From positions 2,604,001 to 2,668,000 of the forward strand of contig OY970321.1 of the NCBI GenBank assembly GCA_963716735.1: DNA of 64,000 bases. The letters run 5' to 3'. Position numbers and translations under genes: made by a program. Origin of the DNA: VRUE01 sp963716735 (GTDB taxonomy: Bacteria > Actinomycetota > Thermoleophilia > Solirubrobacterales > 70-9). Numbering within the stretch: position 1 is the stretch's first letter; each line of letters opens with the position of its first letter. The notes beneath the pieces are model-generated. The model did not search any database. It saw nothing but the letters and a program-made list of their open reading frames with translations, and was not told where the DNA came from. Below, in pieces: positions 40,629 through 49,904 of this stretch.

Positions 40629-41182
40629 GCGGCGAGTCCAACGGCGCCACCGCGGTCGACGCCGCGCTGGCCTTTGCCGAGTCGAGCCCGGAGACGAGCC
40701 GCAATCGGACCCTGGTCTGGCAGGACCCGGTTCCCACCGCCGCGGCCGGCGCGACGATGAACGGCATCGAGTACATGGAAGCGATCGTCGCCGGCGAGGT
40801 TCCGCCGCCCCCGATCGCGGTGACGATGCGGATGGGGCCGATCGAGGTCGAGGAGGGTCGTGCCGTCTTCTCAGGTGAACCCGGAGAGGAGCACTACAAC
40901 CCGATCGGCGTCGTCCACGGCGGCTACGCGGCGACCCTGCTCGACTCGGCCCTCGGCTGCGCCGTGCACACGACCCTGCCGGCCGGCGTCGGCTACACCT
41001 CGCTCGGCCTGGAGGCCAAGTTCGTGCGCCCGATCACCCGCGACACCGGCCGCGTCCTCTGTGAGGCCAACGTCCTCTATCGAGGACGCAAGCAGGCCAC
41101 CTCGGAGGCCAACCTGACCGCCGCCGACAGCGGCAAGCTGCTCGCCCACGGCGTAGCCACCTGCATGATCCTCGGCCCCTGA
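40625..41182 (+). CDS. PaaI-family acyl-CoA thioesterase (hotdog fold)
   Basis: 185 residues. Hotdog core with HYNPIGVVHGGYAATLLDSALGCAVHTTLPAGVGYTSLGLEAKFVRPI read in pieces; the HGG..AxLLDxA signature carries the catalytic Asp. About 60 extra residues at the N-terminus precede the fold. Hydrolyses acyl-CoA thioesters, often phenylacetyl-like or short-chain. The control region with two HxlR operators lies upstream of the coupled small ORF, so the thioesterase is probably regulated by the HxlR protein. Confidence 0.87.
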   Translation: MSGESNGATAVDAALAFAESSPETSRNRTLVWQDPVPTAAAGATMNGIEYMEAIVAGEVPPPPIAVTMRMGPIEVEEGRAVFSGEPGEEHYNPIGVVHGGYAATLLDSALGCAVHTTLPAGVGYTSLGLEAKFVRPITRDTGRVLCEANVLYRGRKQATSEANLTAADSGKLLAHGVATCMILGP

Positions 41183-41194
41183 CTCGAAACGTTC

Positions 41195-41235
41195 CGGTGT
41201 TCGCTATCCGCGTATGGGACGGATAGCGAACACCG
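41195..41235. terminator. Bidirectional hairpin terminator (16-bp arms)
   Basis: Perfect 16-bp arms 41195-41210 and 41220-41235 with a 9-base loop (cgtatggga) between the convergent thioesterase and aminopeptidase genes, ending at the aminopeptidase stop. Confidence 0.8.
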
Positions 41236-42669
41236 CTACGACAGCTTGCGGGCCCACTCGACCAGGAGGCGGACGCCGAAGCCGCTGGCGTCGTTGCCGG
41301 TGTAGGGGCGGCCGACGTCCCAGGCGGTGCCGGCGATGTCCACATGCGCCCAGGGGGTGTCGCCGACGAACTCCTCGAGGAAGGAGCCGGCGTAGATCGT
41401 CCCCGCCTTGCGCTTCGCCGAGGCGTTGGTGAGGTCGGCGACGGTGCCCTTGGTCAAGTCCTTGTACTCCGGGTGGAGGGGCAGGCGCCAGACCAGCTCG
41501 CCGGTCGTCTCGCCGGCCTCCCTCACCTCGTCGGCGAGCGCGTCGTCATTGGAGATCACGGCGGCGTAGGTCGAGCCGAGCGCGATCAGTACGGCGCCGG
41601 TCAGCGTCGCCAGGTCGACGATCCTCTCCGCGCCCAGCTCGACCGCATAGGCGAGAGCGTCGGCGAGGATCAGGCGGCCCTCGGCGTCGGTGTTGTTGAC
41701 CTCGACCGTCTTGCCGTTGTACTGGGTGATGATGTCGCCGGGCTTGATCGCGGTGCCCGACGGCATGTTCTCGGTCGAGGGGACGACCGCGATCAGGTCG
41801 ATCTCGAGGCCCAGCTCGGCGATCGCCCCGACCGCCTCCAGCACCGCCGCGGCGCCGGACATGTCCATCTTCATCTCGTGCATCGAGGCGGACGGCTTCA
41901 GCGAGATGCCTCCGGTGTCGAAGGTGACCCCCTTGCCGACCAAACCCAGCGTCGGACCCGAGCCGCCACCCGCGTAGCGGAGCACGATCAGCTTCGGATC
42001 CTCGGCGGTCCCCTGGCTTACCGCGACGATGCCGCCCATCTCCTTGGCGGCGATCTCGTCGCGCCCGAGGACTTCGGCGCTGACCCCCTCGTGGTGGGAG
42101 GCGATCGCGCGTGCCCGCCGGCCCAGGAACGAGGGGGTCGCAACGTTGGACGGCAGGCTCTGCAGGTCGCGGGCGCGGTTCTGCGCCTCGGCGCAGATGC
42201 GACCAGCCTCGGCGGCCTCGGCAATGGCCGCCGGGCCGAGCAAGGTCAGCGACTCGACCCGCGGTGGGGGAGGGTCCTCGGGATCGCGGCTGAGGAAGCG
42301 GTCGAAGCGGTAGGTGGCGAGGATCGTACCGGTGACCAGTGCCTCGGCGGTTGCCTCGTCGTGGTCTGACTCGGGCAGAAGCCAGGCGAGCGAGGTCGCC
42401 TCCAGCTTGGTGGCCTCTTTGGCGGCTACGGCAGCCGCGAGGCGGATTCGCTCGTCGTCGGCCTCGTCGCGCTCGCCGAGGCCGACGACGAGCCCACGCC
42501 AAGGGTCGTCCGGATGGAGAAGCGACAGCTTTTCGAATTCCGCCTTGGCGTAATCGGCTCCGAACGCCAGGGCCAGCTCGTCGGGCAGCGTGTCGCCCTC
42601 AAACAGTCCGACGACGAAGAGGTCGGCCTCGGTCTGATCAAGTGGCTGTTGACTGACATCGACTCTCAT
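41236..42669 (-). CDS. pepA: Leucyl aminopeptidase (M17)
   Basis: 477 residues. M17 catalytic domain with VGKGVTFDTGGISLKPSASMHEMKMDMSGAAAV (metal-binding Lys, Asp) and the family signature NNTDAEGRLILADAL (Asp, Glu, Arg), then ATLTGA. Cytoplasmic hexameric dizinc/dimanganese peptidase removing N-terminal residues. The first 150 residues are the usual divergent macro-like domain. Unrelated in function to the acyl-CoA genes around it. Confidence 0.93.
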   Translation of the reverse strand: MRVDVSQQPLDQTEADLFVVGLFEGDTLPDELALAFGADYAKAEFEKLSLLHPDDPWRGLVVGLGERDEADDERIRLAAAVAAKEATKLEATSLAWLLPESDHDEATAEALVTGTILATYRFDRFLSRDPEDPPPPRVESLTLLGPAAIAEAAEAGRICAEAQNRARDLQSLPSNVATPSFLGRRARAIASHHEGVSAEVLGRDEIAAKEMGGIVAVSQGTAEDPKLIVLRYAGGGSGPTLGLVGKGVTFDTGGISLKPSASMHEMKMDMSGAAAVLEAVGAIAELGLEIDLIAVVPSTENMPSGTAIKPGDIITQYNGKTVEVNNTDAEGRLILADALAYAVELGAERIVDLATLTGAVLIALGSTYAAVISNDDALADEVREAGETTGELVWRLPLHPEYKDLTKGTVADLTNASAKRKAGTIYAGSFLEEFVGDTPWAHVDIAGTAWDVGRPYTGNDASGFGVRLLVEWARKLS

Positions 42670-42701
42670 GGGGCGTCGAGTCTATGAACTCTCGCCGCAT
42701 A

Positions 42702-42787
42702 GTTCCTTTAGTCAACTATTACGTGACCAAGGAACCACAACTTGAGGAGGTGGCCCGCTATCGTTCCCGCAGGGCCTTGCGGCCCTG
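42702..42787. promoter_or_regulatory. Inverted repeats in the gap before the thiolase gene
   Basis: An interrupted palindrome gttcctt ... aaggaac (42702-42735, with inner gtca/tgac) and a hairpin cagggcc-ttgc-ggccctg (42770-42787) lie in the 163-base gap between divergent aminopeptidase and thiolase genes. The first is a candidate operator; the second could be a leader hairpin. Confidence 0.45.
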
Positions 42788-42832
42788 TCTTGAGCCGAGA
42801 CCCGGCATAAACCGACGTAGAAAGGCCGCCAG

Positions 42833-44008
42833 ATGCCCAGCACCGTCATCCTTGGAACCGCACGCACGCCCTTCGGCAAGATGGGCGGAACCCTCTCCTC
42901 GCTCGACGCCACCGATCTCGGCGGCCATGCGATCGAGGCTGCCCTGGAGCGCTCCGGGGTCGACCCCGACCAGGTCGAGCAGGTCGTCTTCGGCCAGGTC
43001 CTGCAGGCCGGCCAAGGGCAGATCCCCTCGCGCCAGGCGCAGATCAAGGGCGGCATCCCCAAGGAGGTCCCCTCGGAGACGATCAACAAGGTCTGCGCCT
43101 CGGGTATGCGCTCGCTCGGCATCGCCGACATGGCGATCCGCGCCGGCGACACCGACGTCGCCGTGACCGGCGGCATGGAGTCGATGAGCGGGGCCCCGCA
43201 CCTGCTGCCGGGTGCCCGCTTCGGCTACCGCATGGGCCACGTCGAGACGATCGACGCGATGGTCCACGACGGGCTCACCAATCCCTTCACCGAAAAGCAG
43301 ATGATCAACGAGGCGAGCGAGGTCTCCAACGAGCTTGAGATCACTCGTGCCGACATGGACCGCTTCGCCGAGCGTTCGCACCGGCTCGCCGCCGAGGCGA
43401 CCGACGCCGGCCGCCTCGCCGACGAGATCGTCGGCGTCACGGTCAAGTCGCGCAAGGGCGAAAACACGATCGAGGTCGACGAGGCGATCCGGGCGGAGAC
43501 GACGGTCGAGACGCTTTCAGGCCTGCGGGCGATCGGCGGCGACGATGCCACCCACACCGCCGGCAACGCTCCGGGCGTCAACGACGGCGCCGGCGCGATG
43601 GTCGTCGCCTCCGACGAGTGGGCCGAGAAGGAAGGCCGCACCGTCCTGGCGCGGGTGCTCTCTTACGGTACCGTCGCTGACGACTTCCCCTACCTGGCCA
43701 AAACCCCCGCCAACGCCGCCAAGCAGGCGCTCGAGAAGATCGGCAAGAGCCCCGAGGACGTCGACCTCTGGGAGATCAACGAGGCCTTCGCCTCGGTCGC
43801 TCTCAACTCGATGCGGATGCTCGGTGTCGATGAGGACAAGGTCAACGTCAACGGCGGCGCGATCGCCCTTGGCCACCCGATCGGCGCCTCCGGCGCCCGC
43901 ATCGTCGGCTCGCTCGTGCACGAGCTCGGCCGGCGCGGCGGTGGCCTCGGCGTGGCTGCGATCTGCTCGGGCGGCGGCCAGGGCGACGCCATAGTCATCG
44001 AGGTCTGA
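42833..44008 (+). CDS. Acetyl-CoA C-acetyltransferase (thiolase)
   Basis: 391 residues. Nucleophile cysteine in INKVCASGMRSLGIA, second-site motif NVNGGAIALGHPIGASGARI (His) and C-terminal CSGGGQGDAIVIEV (Cys general base): all three thiolase motifs. GMESMSGAPHLLPG is typical of biosynthetic/degradative type II enzymes. Condenses or cleaves acetoacetyl-CoA and similar. Fits the acyl-CoA region with dehydrogenase, mutase and Etf genes. Confidence 0.93.
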   Translation: MPSTVILGTARTPFGKMGGTLSSLDATDLGGHAIEAALERSGVDPDQVEQVVFGQVLQAGQGQIPSRQAQIKGGIPKEVPSETINKVCASGMRSLGIADMAIRAGDTDVAVTGGMESMSGAPHLLPGARFGYRMGHVETIDAMVHDGLTNPFTEKQMINEASEVSNELEITRADMDRFAERSHRLAAEATDAGRLADEIVGVTVKSRKGENTIEVDEAIRAETTVETLSGLRAIGGDDATHTAGNAPGVNDGAGAMVVASDEWAEKEGRTVLARVLSYGTVADDFPYLAKTPANAAKQALEKIGKSPEDVDLWEINEAFASVALNSMRMLGVDEDKVNVNGGAIALGHPIGASGARIVGSLVHELGRRGGGLGVAAICSGGGQGDAIVIEV

Positions 44009-44012
44009 GCGC

Positions 44013-44798
44013 TTGCAGCGCACTGCTGCCTTTTTCGATCTGGACAAGACCCTGATGGCAGGGTCGAGCGGCATGCAGTTCGCCCGCGTCGCCACTCGGC
44101 ACGGGATCGTCTCCCGTCGCCTGCTGGCGAGTTGGGGGGTCGAGCACCTGCGCTACCGCTTGCGCGGCACCACCGACGAGCGCACCACGGAGGTGCTGCG
44201 CGTCGCCCGCGATCTGATCTCCGGCGTCCCCGCCCGCAGCCTGGAGCGGATGAATCCCGCGGTGCTTGCGGCGATCCTGCCGCGTATCTACCCGCAGATG
44301 CTCGACGAGGTCTACGCGCATCAGGATGCCGGGCGGGCGACGTTCATCGTCAGCGCCGCGGGCAACGGCGTGGTCGAGCCGCTCGCCGCCGTGTTGGGGA
44401 TGGACGGCGGCATCGGTACCGGCTACGAGGTCGGCGAGGACGGCACCTTCACCGGCCGCTTCGACGGGCCGTTCGTCTACGGGAAGGGCAAGGTCGAGGC
44501 GATGGAGACGTTCGCCGCGGAGCACGAGATCGACCTCGGCGCCTCCTACGCCTACTCGGATTCGATCTCCGACCTGCCGATGCTGCGTGCCGTCGGCAAT
44601 CCGGTCGCCGTCAACCCGGACCCGCCGCTGGCCGAGATCGCCCGTGAGGAAGGTTGGCAGACGATGCGCTTCGAGCAGCTCGGCCGCCGCCTCGTCGCGC
44701 TCGCGGTCACCCTGCTGACGACGATCGCCGGCTTCGGCGCCTCCCGCATCGCCGCCCGCCGCAAGCCTCCACCACGGCGCTTCCCGGTCCGCCGCTAA
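44013..44798 (+). CDS. HAD-IB family phosphatase with C-terminal membrane segment
   Basis: 261 residues from TTG 44013, 4 bases after the thiolase stop. HAD motif I FFDLDKTLMAGSS, motif II FIVSAAGNG, motif III/IV YGKGKVEAM and SYAYSDSISDLPMLRAVGNPVAVNPD. This is the SerB/PGP-like subfamily found in actinobacteria; the substrate may be a lipid phosphate, because a hydrophobic C-terminal segment (LVALAVTLLTTIAGFGASRIAA) suggests membrane attachment. Confidence 0.85.
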   Translation: MQRTAAFFDLDKTLMAGSSGMQFARVATRHGIVSRRLLASWGVEHLRYRLRGTTDERTTEVLRVARDLISGVPARSLERMNPAVLAAILPRIYPQMLDEVYAHQDAGRATFIVSAAGNGVVEPLAAVLGMDGGIGTGYEVGEDGTFTGRFDGPFVYGKGKVEAMETFAAEHEIDLGASYAYSDSISDLPMLRAVGNPVAVNPDPPLAEIAREEGWQTMRFEQLGRRLVALAVTLLTTIAGFGASRIAARRKPPPRRFPVRR

Positions 44799-44799
44799 G

Positions 44800-44853
44800 C
44801 GGACGTGCCTCAAGTTGAGTACCCATAGCGGCCTCTAACTTGAGGCACGTCCG
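44800..44853. terminator. Long inverted repeat (17-bp arms) before mutase gene
   Basis: Perfect arms 44800-44816 and 44837-44853 with a 20-base loop, directly after the HAD stop and 38 bases before the mutase start; a strong terminator or RNA processing hairpin. Confidence 0.75.
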
Positions 44854-44891
44854 GTCGCCGGGGGTCTGGCGGTGGCGCCTAGACTGTTTGC

Positions 44892-46511
<1,620 letters not shown>

Positions 46512-46522
46512 CCACCCACTTC

Positions 46523-46569
46523 CGTCGAGTGGTCATTTGGCCCACGCATTCGGTGGCAAAGGGTTCAGC
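46523..46569. repeat. 47-bp direct repeat, left copy bounding DUF559 unit 2
   Basis: Matches 47484-47530 at 44 of 47 positions, same orientation. Begins cgtcgagtggtcatttgg and ends aaagggttcagc. It contains the stop codon of the minus-strand DUF559 gene (46533-46535). Starts 12 bases after the mutase large-subunit stop. Confidence 0.9.
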
Positions 46570-47510
46570 CGACTCCCATTCGCCGCGGCTTGCGCTCGGA
46601 AGACGGCGCTGCGGAGGATCTTTCGCACGTGCACGGGGTCGTGCTTGATCTGCCAGTGGGAGAAGCGGAGTGGCCACATCCCGGTGGCGAGGTGGGCCTG
46701 ATCACGCTCCAAACCGCGCCGCTGCTGGGACGCGGTTCGGTGGTACTTCAGTCCGTCCGCCTCGATGACAATTCCCAGCTCAGACCAGAAGAAATCGACT
46801 TCGTAGCCGTTAACCCACGCTTTGGTCTCCGGTGCTGGGAGCCCAGCGCTGCGTGCCAAGGGCCGCATGATCTGCTCGAGCTCAGAGTCGCTGAGTCGGA
46901 ATGCGAGCGGGTCGAGGAGTTTTCGCAGCGGCGCAACGCCGGGCTGGCCGCGGTACTCGTCGAGCGACGCGTGCAGGACGTCCGCTCTCACTCGGTCGAG
47001 CTTGTCGGCCTCGTTGACGGCGCGCTCGAGCTGCATTGACCTCAGCCGCGTCGCCTGGTCGATCAGCGTGCGCACGGGCGAGGTGAGGGGAATTCCGTAG
47101 TGGATGAGGGCATCGCCGAGCACCGCCTCCGTGCGGCGGTGGGCGCGGATCCCATGCAATCGGCTGCGTCTCCCGGCCGGCACAGAAATGTCAATCAAGC
47201 CGCCCTGCTCTATCCCGAAACCCCATAGCGCCGCGGCACTGCCGTGGCTCAGCACCGCATCCGGCCCGCACGCGAGCACCGCCGCCATCCAGCGCCCGTG
47301 TCTACTGAGCTGCGGTCTGCCCACGGCATAGACCCCGCGCCACAGAGGATGCAGCCGCCCGGAGGCGATCCGTCGCTCGATCCGGCGGGCACTGAGCCCA
47401 AGCTTCAAGAGCTGTCGGCGCGCGATCGCGCCGTGCTGTCGCCTCGCTAGGGCCCAGATCGCCGCATCGCGTCCGCGCCCACCCGTCGAGTGGTCATTTG
47501 ACCCACGCAT
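46533..47510 (-). CDS. HTH (AbiEi-type)-DUF559 endonuclease-like protein, repeat-bounded copy 2
   Basis: 325 residues from ATG 47510. N-terminal winged helix (IWALARRQHGAIARRQLLKLGLSARRIERRIASGRLHPLWRGVYAVGRPQ, read in pieces) and C-terminal DUF559/Vsr-like nuclease fold: VNGYEVDFFWSELGIVIEADGLKYHRTASQQ with Asp, Glu, Asp candidates intact. Clear paralogue of 25565-26479. It lies antisense between the two mutase subunit genes, and both its start and stop codons are inside copies of a 47-bp direct repeat. Excision of one repeat plus the gene (961 bp) would leave a 99-base spacer in an otherwise ordinary icmA-icmB-like operon. This points to insertion of a selfish or mobile gene; how it moves is unknown. 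Confidence 0.75.
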   Translation of the reverse strand: MRGSNDHSTGGRGRDAAIWALARRQHGAIARRQLLKLGLSARRIERRIASGRLHPLWRGVYAVGRPQLSRHGRWMAAVLACGPDAVLSHGSAAALWGFGIEQGGLIDISVPAGRRSRLHGIRAHRRTEAVLGDALIHYGIPLTSPVRTLIDQATRLRSMQLERAVNEADKLDRVRADVLHASLDEYRGQPGVAPLRKLLDPLAFRLSDSELEQIMRPLARSAGLPAPETKAWVNGYEVDFFWSELGIVIEADGLKYHRTASQQRRGLERDQAHLATGMWPLRFSHWQIKHDPVHVRKILRSAVFRAQAAANGSRLNPLPPNAWAK

Positions 47511-47530
47511 CCGGTGGTAAAGGGTTCAGC
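47484..47530. repeat. 47-bp direct repeat, right copy bounding DUF559 unit 2
   Basis: Right copy of the direct repeat; holds the ATG (47508-47510) of the minus-strand DUF559 gene. Ends 41 bases before the mutase small-subunit start. Confidence 0.9.
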
Positions 47531-47571
47531 GACGAAATTTCTCCCCCCGGTCGTCTAATGTCCCCGCCGCT

Positions 47572-48000
47572 ATGGAGGCAGCAATCGCCCGCAAGATCCG
47601 CGTCGTCGTCGCCAAGCCTGGCTTGGACGGGCACGACCGCGGGGCCAAGATTATCGCCCGGGCGCTGCGCGACGCGGGCATGGAGGTGATCTACACCGGC
47701 TTGCACCAGACGCCGGAGCAGATCGCCGAGACGGTGATCCAGGAGGACGCCGACGCGGTCGGCCTCTCGATCCTCTCTGGCGCTCATATGACGCTGGTAC
47801 CGCGGGTGGTCGAGCTGCTCAAGGCGCAGGGAGTCGACGACGTTCTGGTCACGGTCGGGGGCACGATCCCGGCCGACGACATCCCCGAGTTGAAGGAGCT
47901 GGGAGTGGCTGCCGTCTTCACGCCCGGTTCGGGCACCGATGAGATCGTCGATTTCATCCGCTCCGGCGCCGAAGCGCGCCATGAGCGGGAAGAAGCTTGA
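47572..48000 (+). CDS. Cobalamin-binding small subunit of acyl-CoA mutase
   Basis: 142 residues. B12-binding Rossmann domain with the base-off/His-on motif PGLDGHDRGAKI (His21 as lower cobalt ligand), ILSGAHMTLVPRVVELL and LVTVGGTIPADDI, FTPGSGTDEIVDFI. This is the partner of the large subunit at 44892-46511, as IcmB is of IcmA. It now lies 1,060 bases from the large subunit because of the DUF559 unit, so coupled translation is lost. Confidence 0.9.
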   Translation: MEAAIARKIRVVVAKPGLDGHDRGAKIIARALRDAGMEVIYTGLHQTPEQIAETVIQEDADAVGLSILSGAHMTLVPRVVELLKAQGVDDVLVTVGGTIPADDIPELKELGVAAVFTPGSGTDEIVDFIRSGAEARHEREEA

Positions 48001-48056
48001 TTCAAGCGTGATCGAGGTCACGCCGAATAGCACATGTCCTGATGTATAGATAGACT

Positions 48057-48072
48057 GATTGACTAGTCAGTC
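48057..48072. promoter_or_regulatory. TetR-type palindrome upstream of etfBA
   Basis: gattgactagtcagtc: palindrome around the perfect core GACTAGTC with one mismatched pair, 35 bases before the etfB start. Actinobacterial fatty-acid-degradation regulators of the TetR family bind sites of this build; no regulator gene is adjacent. Confidence 0.5.
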
Positions 48073-48106
48073 AACAGCCTGAGCAACAGCCAAGGAGGCT
48101 TGAAAG

Positions 48107-48898
48107 TTGAAGATCTGCGTCCTGGTCAAGGAGGTTCCGGACGCCGCCGTCCAGAAGCGCATCGACTCCGGAACGATGCGGTTGGACCGTAGCGGCGAGA
48201 AAAACCTCAACCCCTTCGATACCCACGCCATTGAGGCCGCCATGCAGATCAAGGAGGGCGGCGCGATCCCGGTCGAGGAGGTCGTCGCGGTGACGATGGG
48301 CCCCGATTCGGCGGTCCGCGCGCTGCACAAGGCGGTGGCGCTCGGCGCCGACCGCTCGGTGCACCTCTCCGACGATGCTCTGCAGGGCTCCGACGTCTGC
48401 GCCACCGGCTACTCGCTGGCCAAAGTGCTCGAGTCCGAGAGCCCGGACCTAGTCCTGCTCGGCCAGCAGTCCGATGACGGCGAGTGCTACACGATCGGTG
48501 CCGTCGTCGCCGACCACCTGCAGATGCCCTCGCTGACGCAGGTGATCAAGATCGACGTCACCGACGGCAAGCTGCGCTGCGAGCGCCAGGCCGAGTACGG
48601 CTACGACACGGTCGAGATCGAGCTGCCCGCTGTGATCAGCGTCGGCGACGCAATCAACGAGCCGCGCTACCCGAGTTTGAAAGCGATCATGGGGGCGAAG
48701 AAAAAACCGCTCGACGGCAAGGCGACCGGCGACGTCGGCATCGACGCCAGCATGGTCGGTGAGGCCGGCTCCAAGACCGCGGTTCTCGCGCTCAACCCGC
48801 CGCCTGCAAAGCAGGCCGGGGAGATCATCGAGGACGAGGACACCAACGAGACGGTCGAAAAGATCGTCGCTTGGCTCGACGAGAGGAAGCTGATCTAG
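48107..48898 (+). CDS. etfB: Electron transfer flavoprotein beta subunit
   Basis: 263 residues from TTG 48107, with aggagg 8 bases upstream. MKICVLVKEVPDAAVQKRID opening, VVAVTMGPDSAVRALHKAVALGADRSVHLSD, and LLGQQSDDGECYTIGAVVADHLQMPSLTQV, which holds AMP in EtfB. Accepts electrons from acyl-CoA dehydrogenases (one encoded at 37101) and passes them via EtfA FAD to the ETF:quinone oxidoreductase encoded two genes on. Start of an etfB-etfA-etfQO operon. Confidence 0.95.
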   Translation: MKICVLVKEVPDAAVQKRIDSGTMRLDRSGEKNLNPFDTHAIEAAMQIKEGGAIPVEEVVAVTMGPDSAVRALHKAVALGADRSVHLSDDALQGSDVCATGYSLAKVLESESPDLVLLGQQSDDGECYTIGAVVADHLQMPSLTQVIKIDVTDGKLRCERQAEYGYDTVEIELPAVISVGDAINEPRYPSLKAIMGAKKKPLDGKATGDVGIDASMVGEAGSKTAVLALNPPPAKQAGEIIEDEDTNETVEKIVAWLDERKLI

Positions 48899-49873
48899 AT
48901 GGCAGGCATCCTGGTTTACGCCCTCCACGACGACGAGGGCAACTTCAACAAAAACTCGCTCGGGGCAATCTCCGAGGCGGCCAAGCTGGCCGGCGAAATC
49001 GGCGGCGAGGCCGCTGCGCTGGTAGTCGGCGAGGTCGCCGACGACGCCTGCGCATCGCTCGGCAACTGGGGCGCGGCCAAGGTCTACCGGGCCAAGAGCG
49101 TGCCCGAGGGCCTGGCTCAGCCAATCATCGACGCGATGGCCAAGGTCATCCAGGACGAGGGCTTCGGCTACGCACTCTTCGGTGGCGGCCTGCTCGGCTT
49201 CGAGATCGGCGCCGGCCTCACCGCTCGTCTCAACGCGGGCGTGACGATGGAGGTGACGCAGGTCAAGGTGCAGGACGGCAAGCTGGTCGTCGAGCGCCCG
49301 ATCCTGCAGGACTCCCAGATCGCCGACGTCGGCTACGTCAGCGAGCCGGGGATCATCATCGGTCGCCTCAACGCATTCGACGCCAAGGAGAGCGGCGGCA
49401 GCGCCGAGGTCGTCGACGTCGACGTCGAGCTCTCGTCCTGGTCGACCAAGGCAAAGCTGGTGCAGCGCGGCGAGCAGCGCGGTGCCGACGTCAACATCGA
49501 GGACGCCGACATCCTCGTCGGCGGCGGTCGCGGTCTCGGTGCTGCGGAGGGGTTCAAGCAGTGCGAGGAACTGGCCGAGGCAATGGGCGGGGCGGTTGCC
49601 GCTACCCGCGCCGTGGTCGACGCCGGCTGGTACCCCTACGCGGCCCAGATCGGCCAGACCGGCAAGACGGTCGCGCCGAAGCTCTACCTGGCCGCCGGCA
49701 TCTCCGGCGCGATCCAGCACAAGGTCGGGATGCAGAGCTCGGAGAACATCCTCGCGATCAACAAGGACCAGAACGCGCCGATCTTCGAGTTCTCGGACCT
49801 CGGCGTGGTCGGCGATCTGCACAAGATCGTCCCCAAGCTCACGGAAGCCATCAAGGCTAAGAAGGGCGGCTGA
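48899..49873 (+). CDS. etfA: Electron transfer flavoprotein alpha subunit
   Basis: 324 residues; ATG follows the etfB stop directly. C-terminal FAD domain motifs: LVGGGRGLGAAEGFKQCEELAEAMGGAVAATRAVVDAGWYP, QIGQTGKTVAPKLYLAAGISGAIQHKVGMQSS and IFEFSDLGVVGDLHKIVPKL, all standard for EtfA. Forms a heterodimer with EtfB. The operon continues with the quinone oxidoreductase. Confidence 0.96.
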   Translation: MAGILVYALHDDEGNFNKNSLGAISEAAKLAGEIGGEAAALVVGEVADDACASLGNWGAAKVYRAKSVPEGLAQPIIDAMAKVIQDEGFGYALFGGGLLGFEIGAGLTARLNAGVTMEVTQVKVQDGKLVVERPILQDSQIADVGYVSEPGIIIGRLNAFDAKESGGSAEVVDVDVELSSWSTKAKLVQRGEQRGADVNIEDADILVGGGRGLGAAEGFKQCEELAEAMGGAVAATRAVVDAGWYPYAAQIGQTGKTVAPKLYLAAGISGAIQHKVGMQSSENILAINKDQNAPIFEFSDLGVVGDLHKIVPKLTEAIKAKKGG

Positions 49874-49904
49874 GCGCAGGCTCGGCCGTCGCAAAGGAGT
49901 CGAG

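Noticed and set aside
46523..47530. Insertion sequence with target-site duplication
   Set aside because: The 47-bp direct repeats are too long for a normal duplication, the protein has no transposase motif and no terminal inverted repeats of an IS are present.
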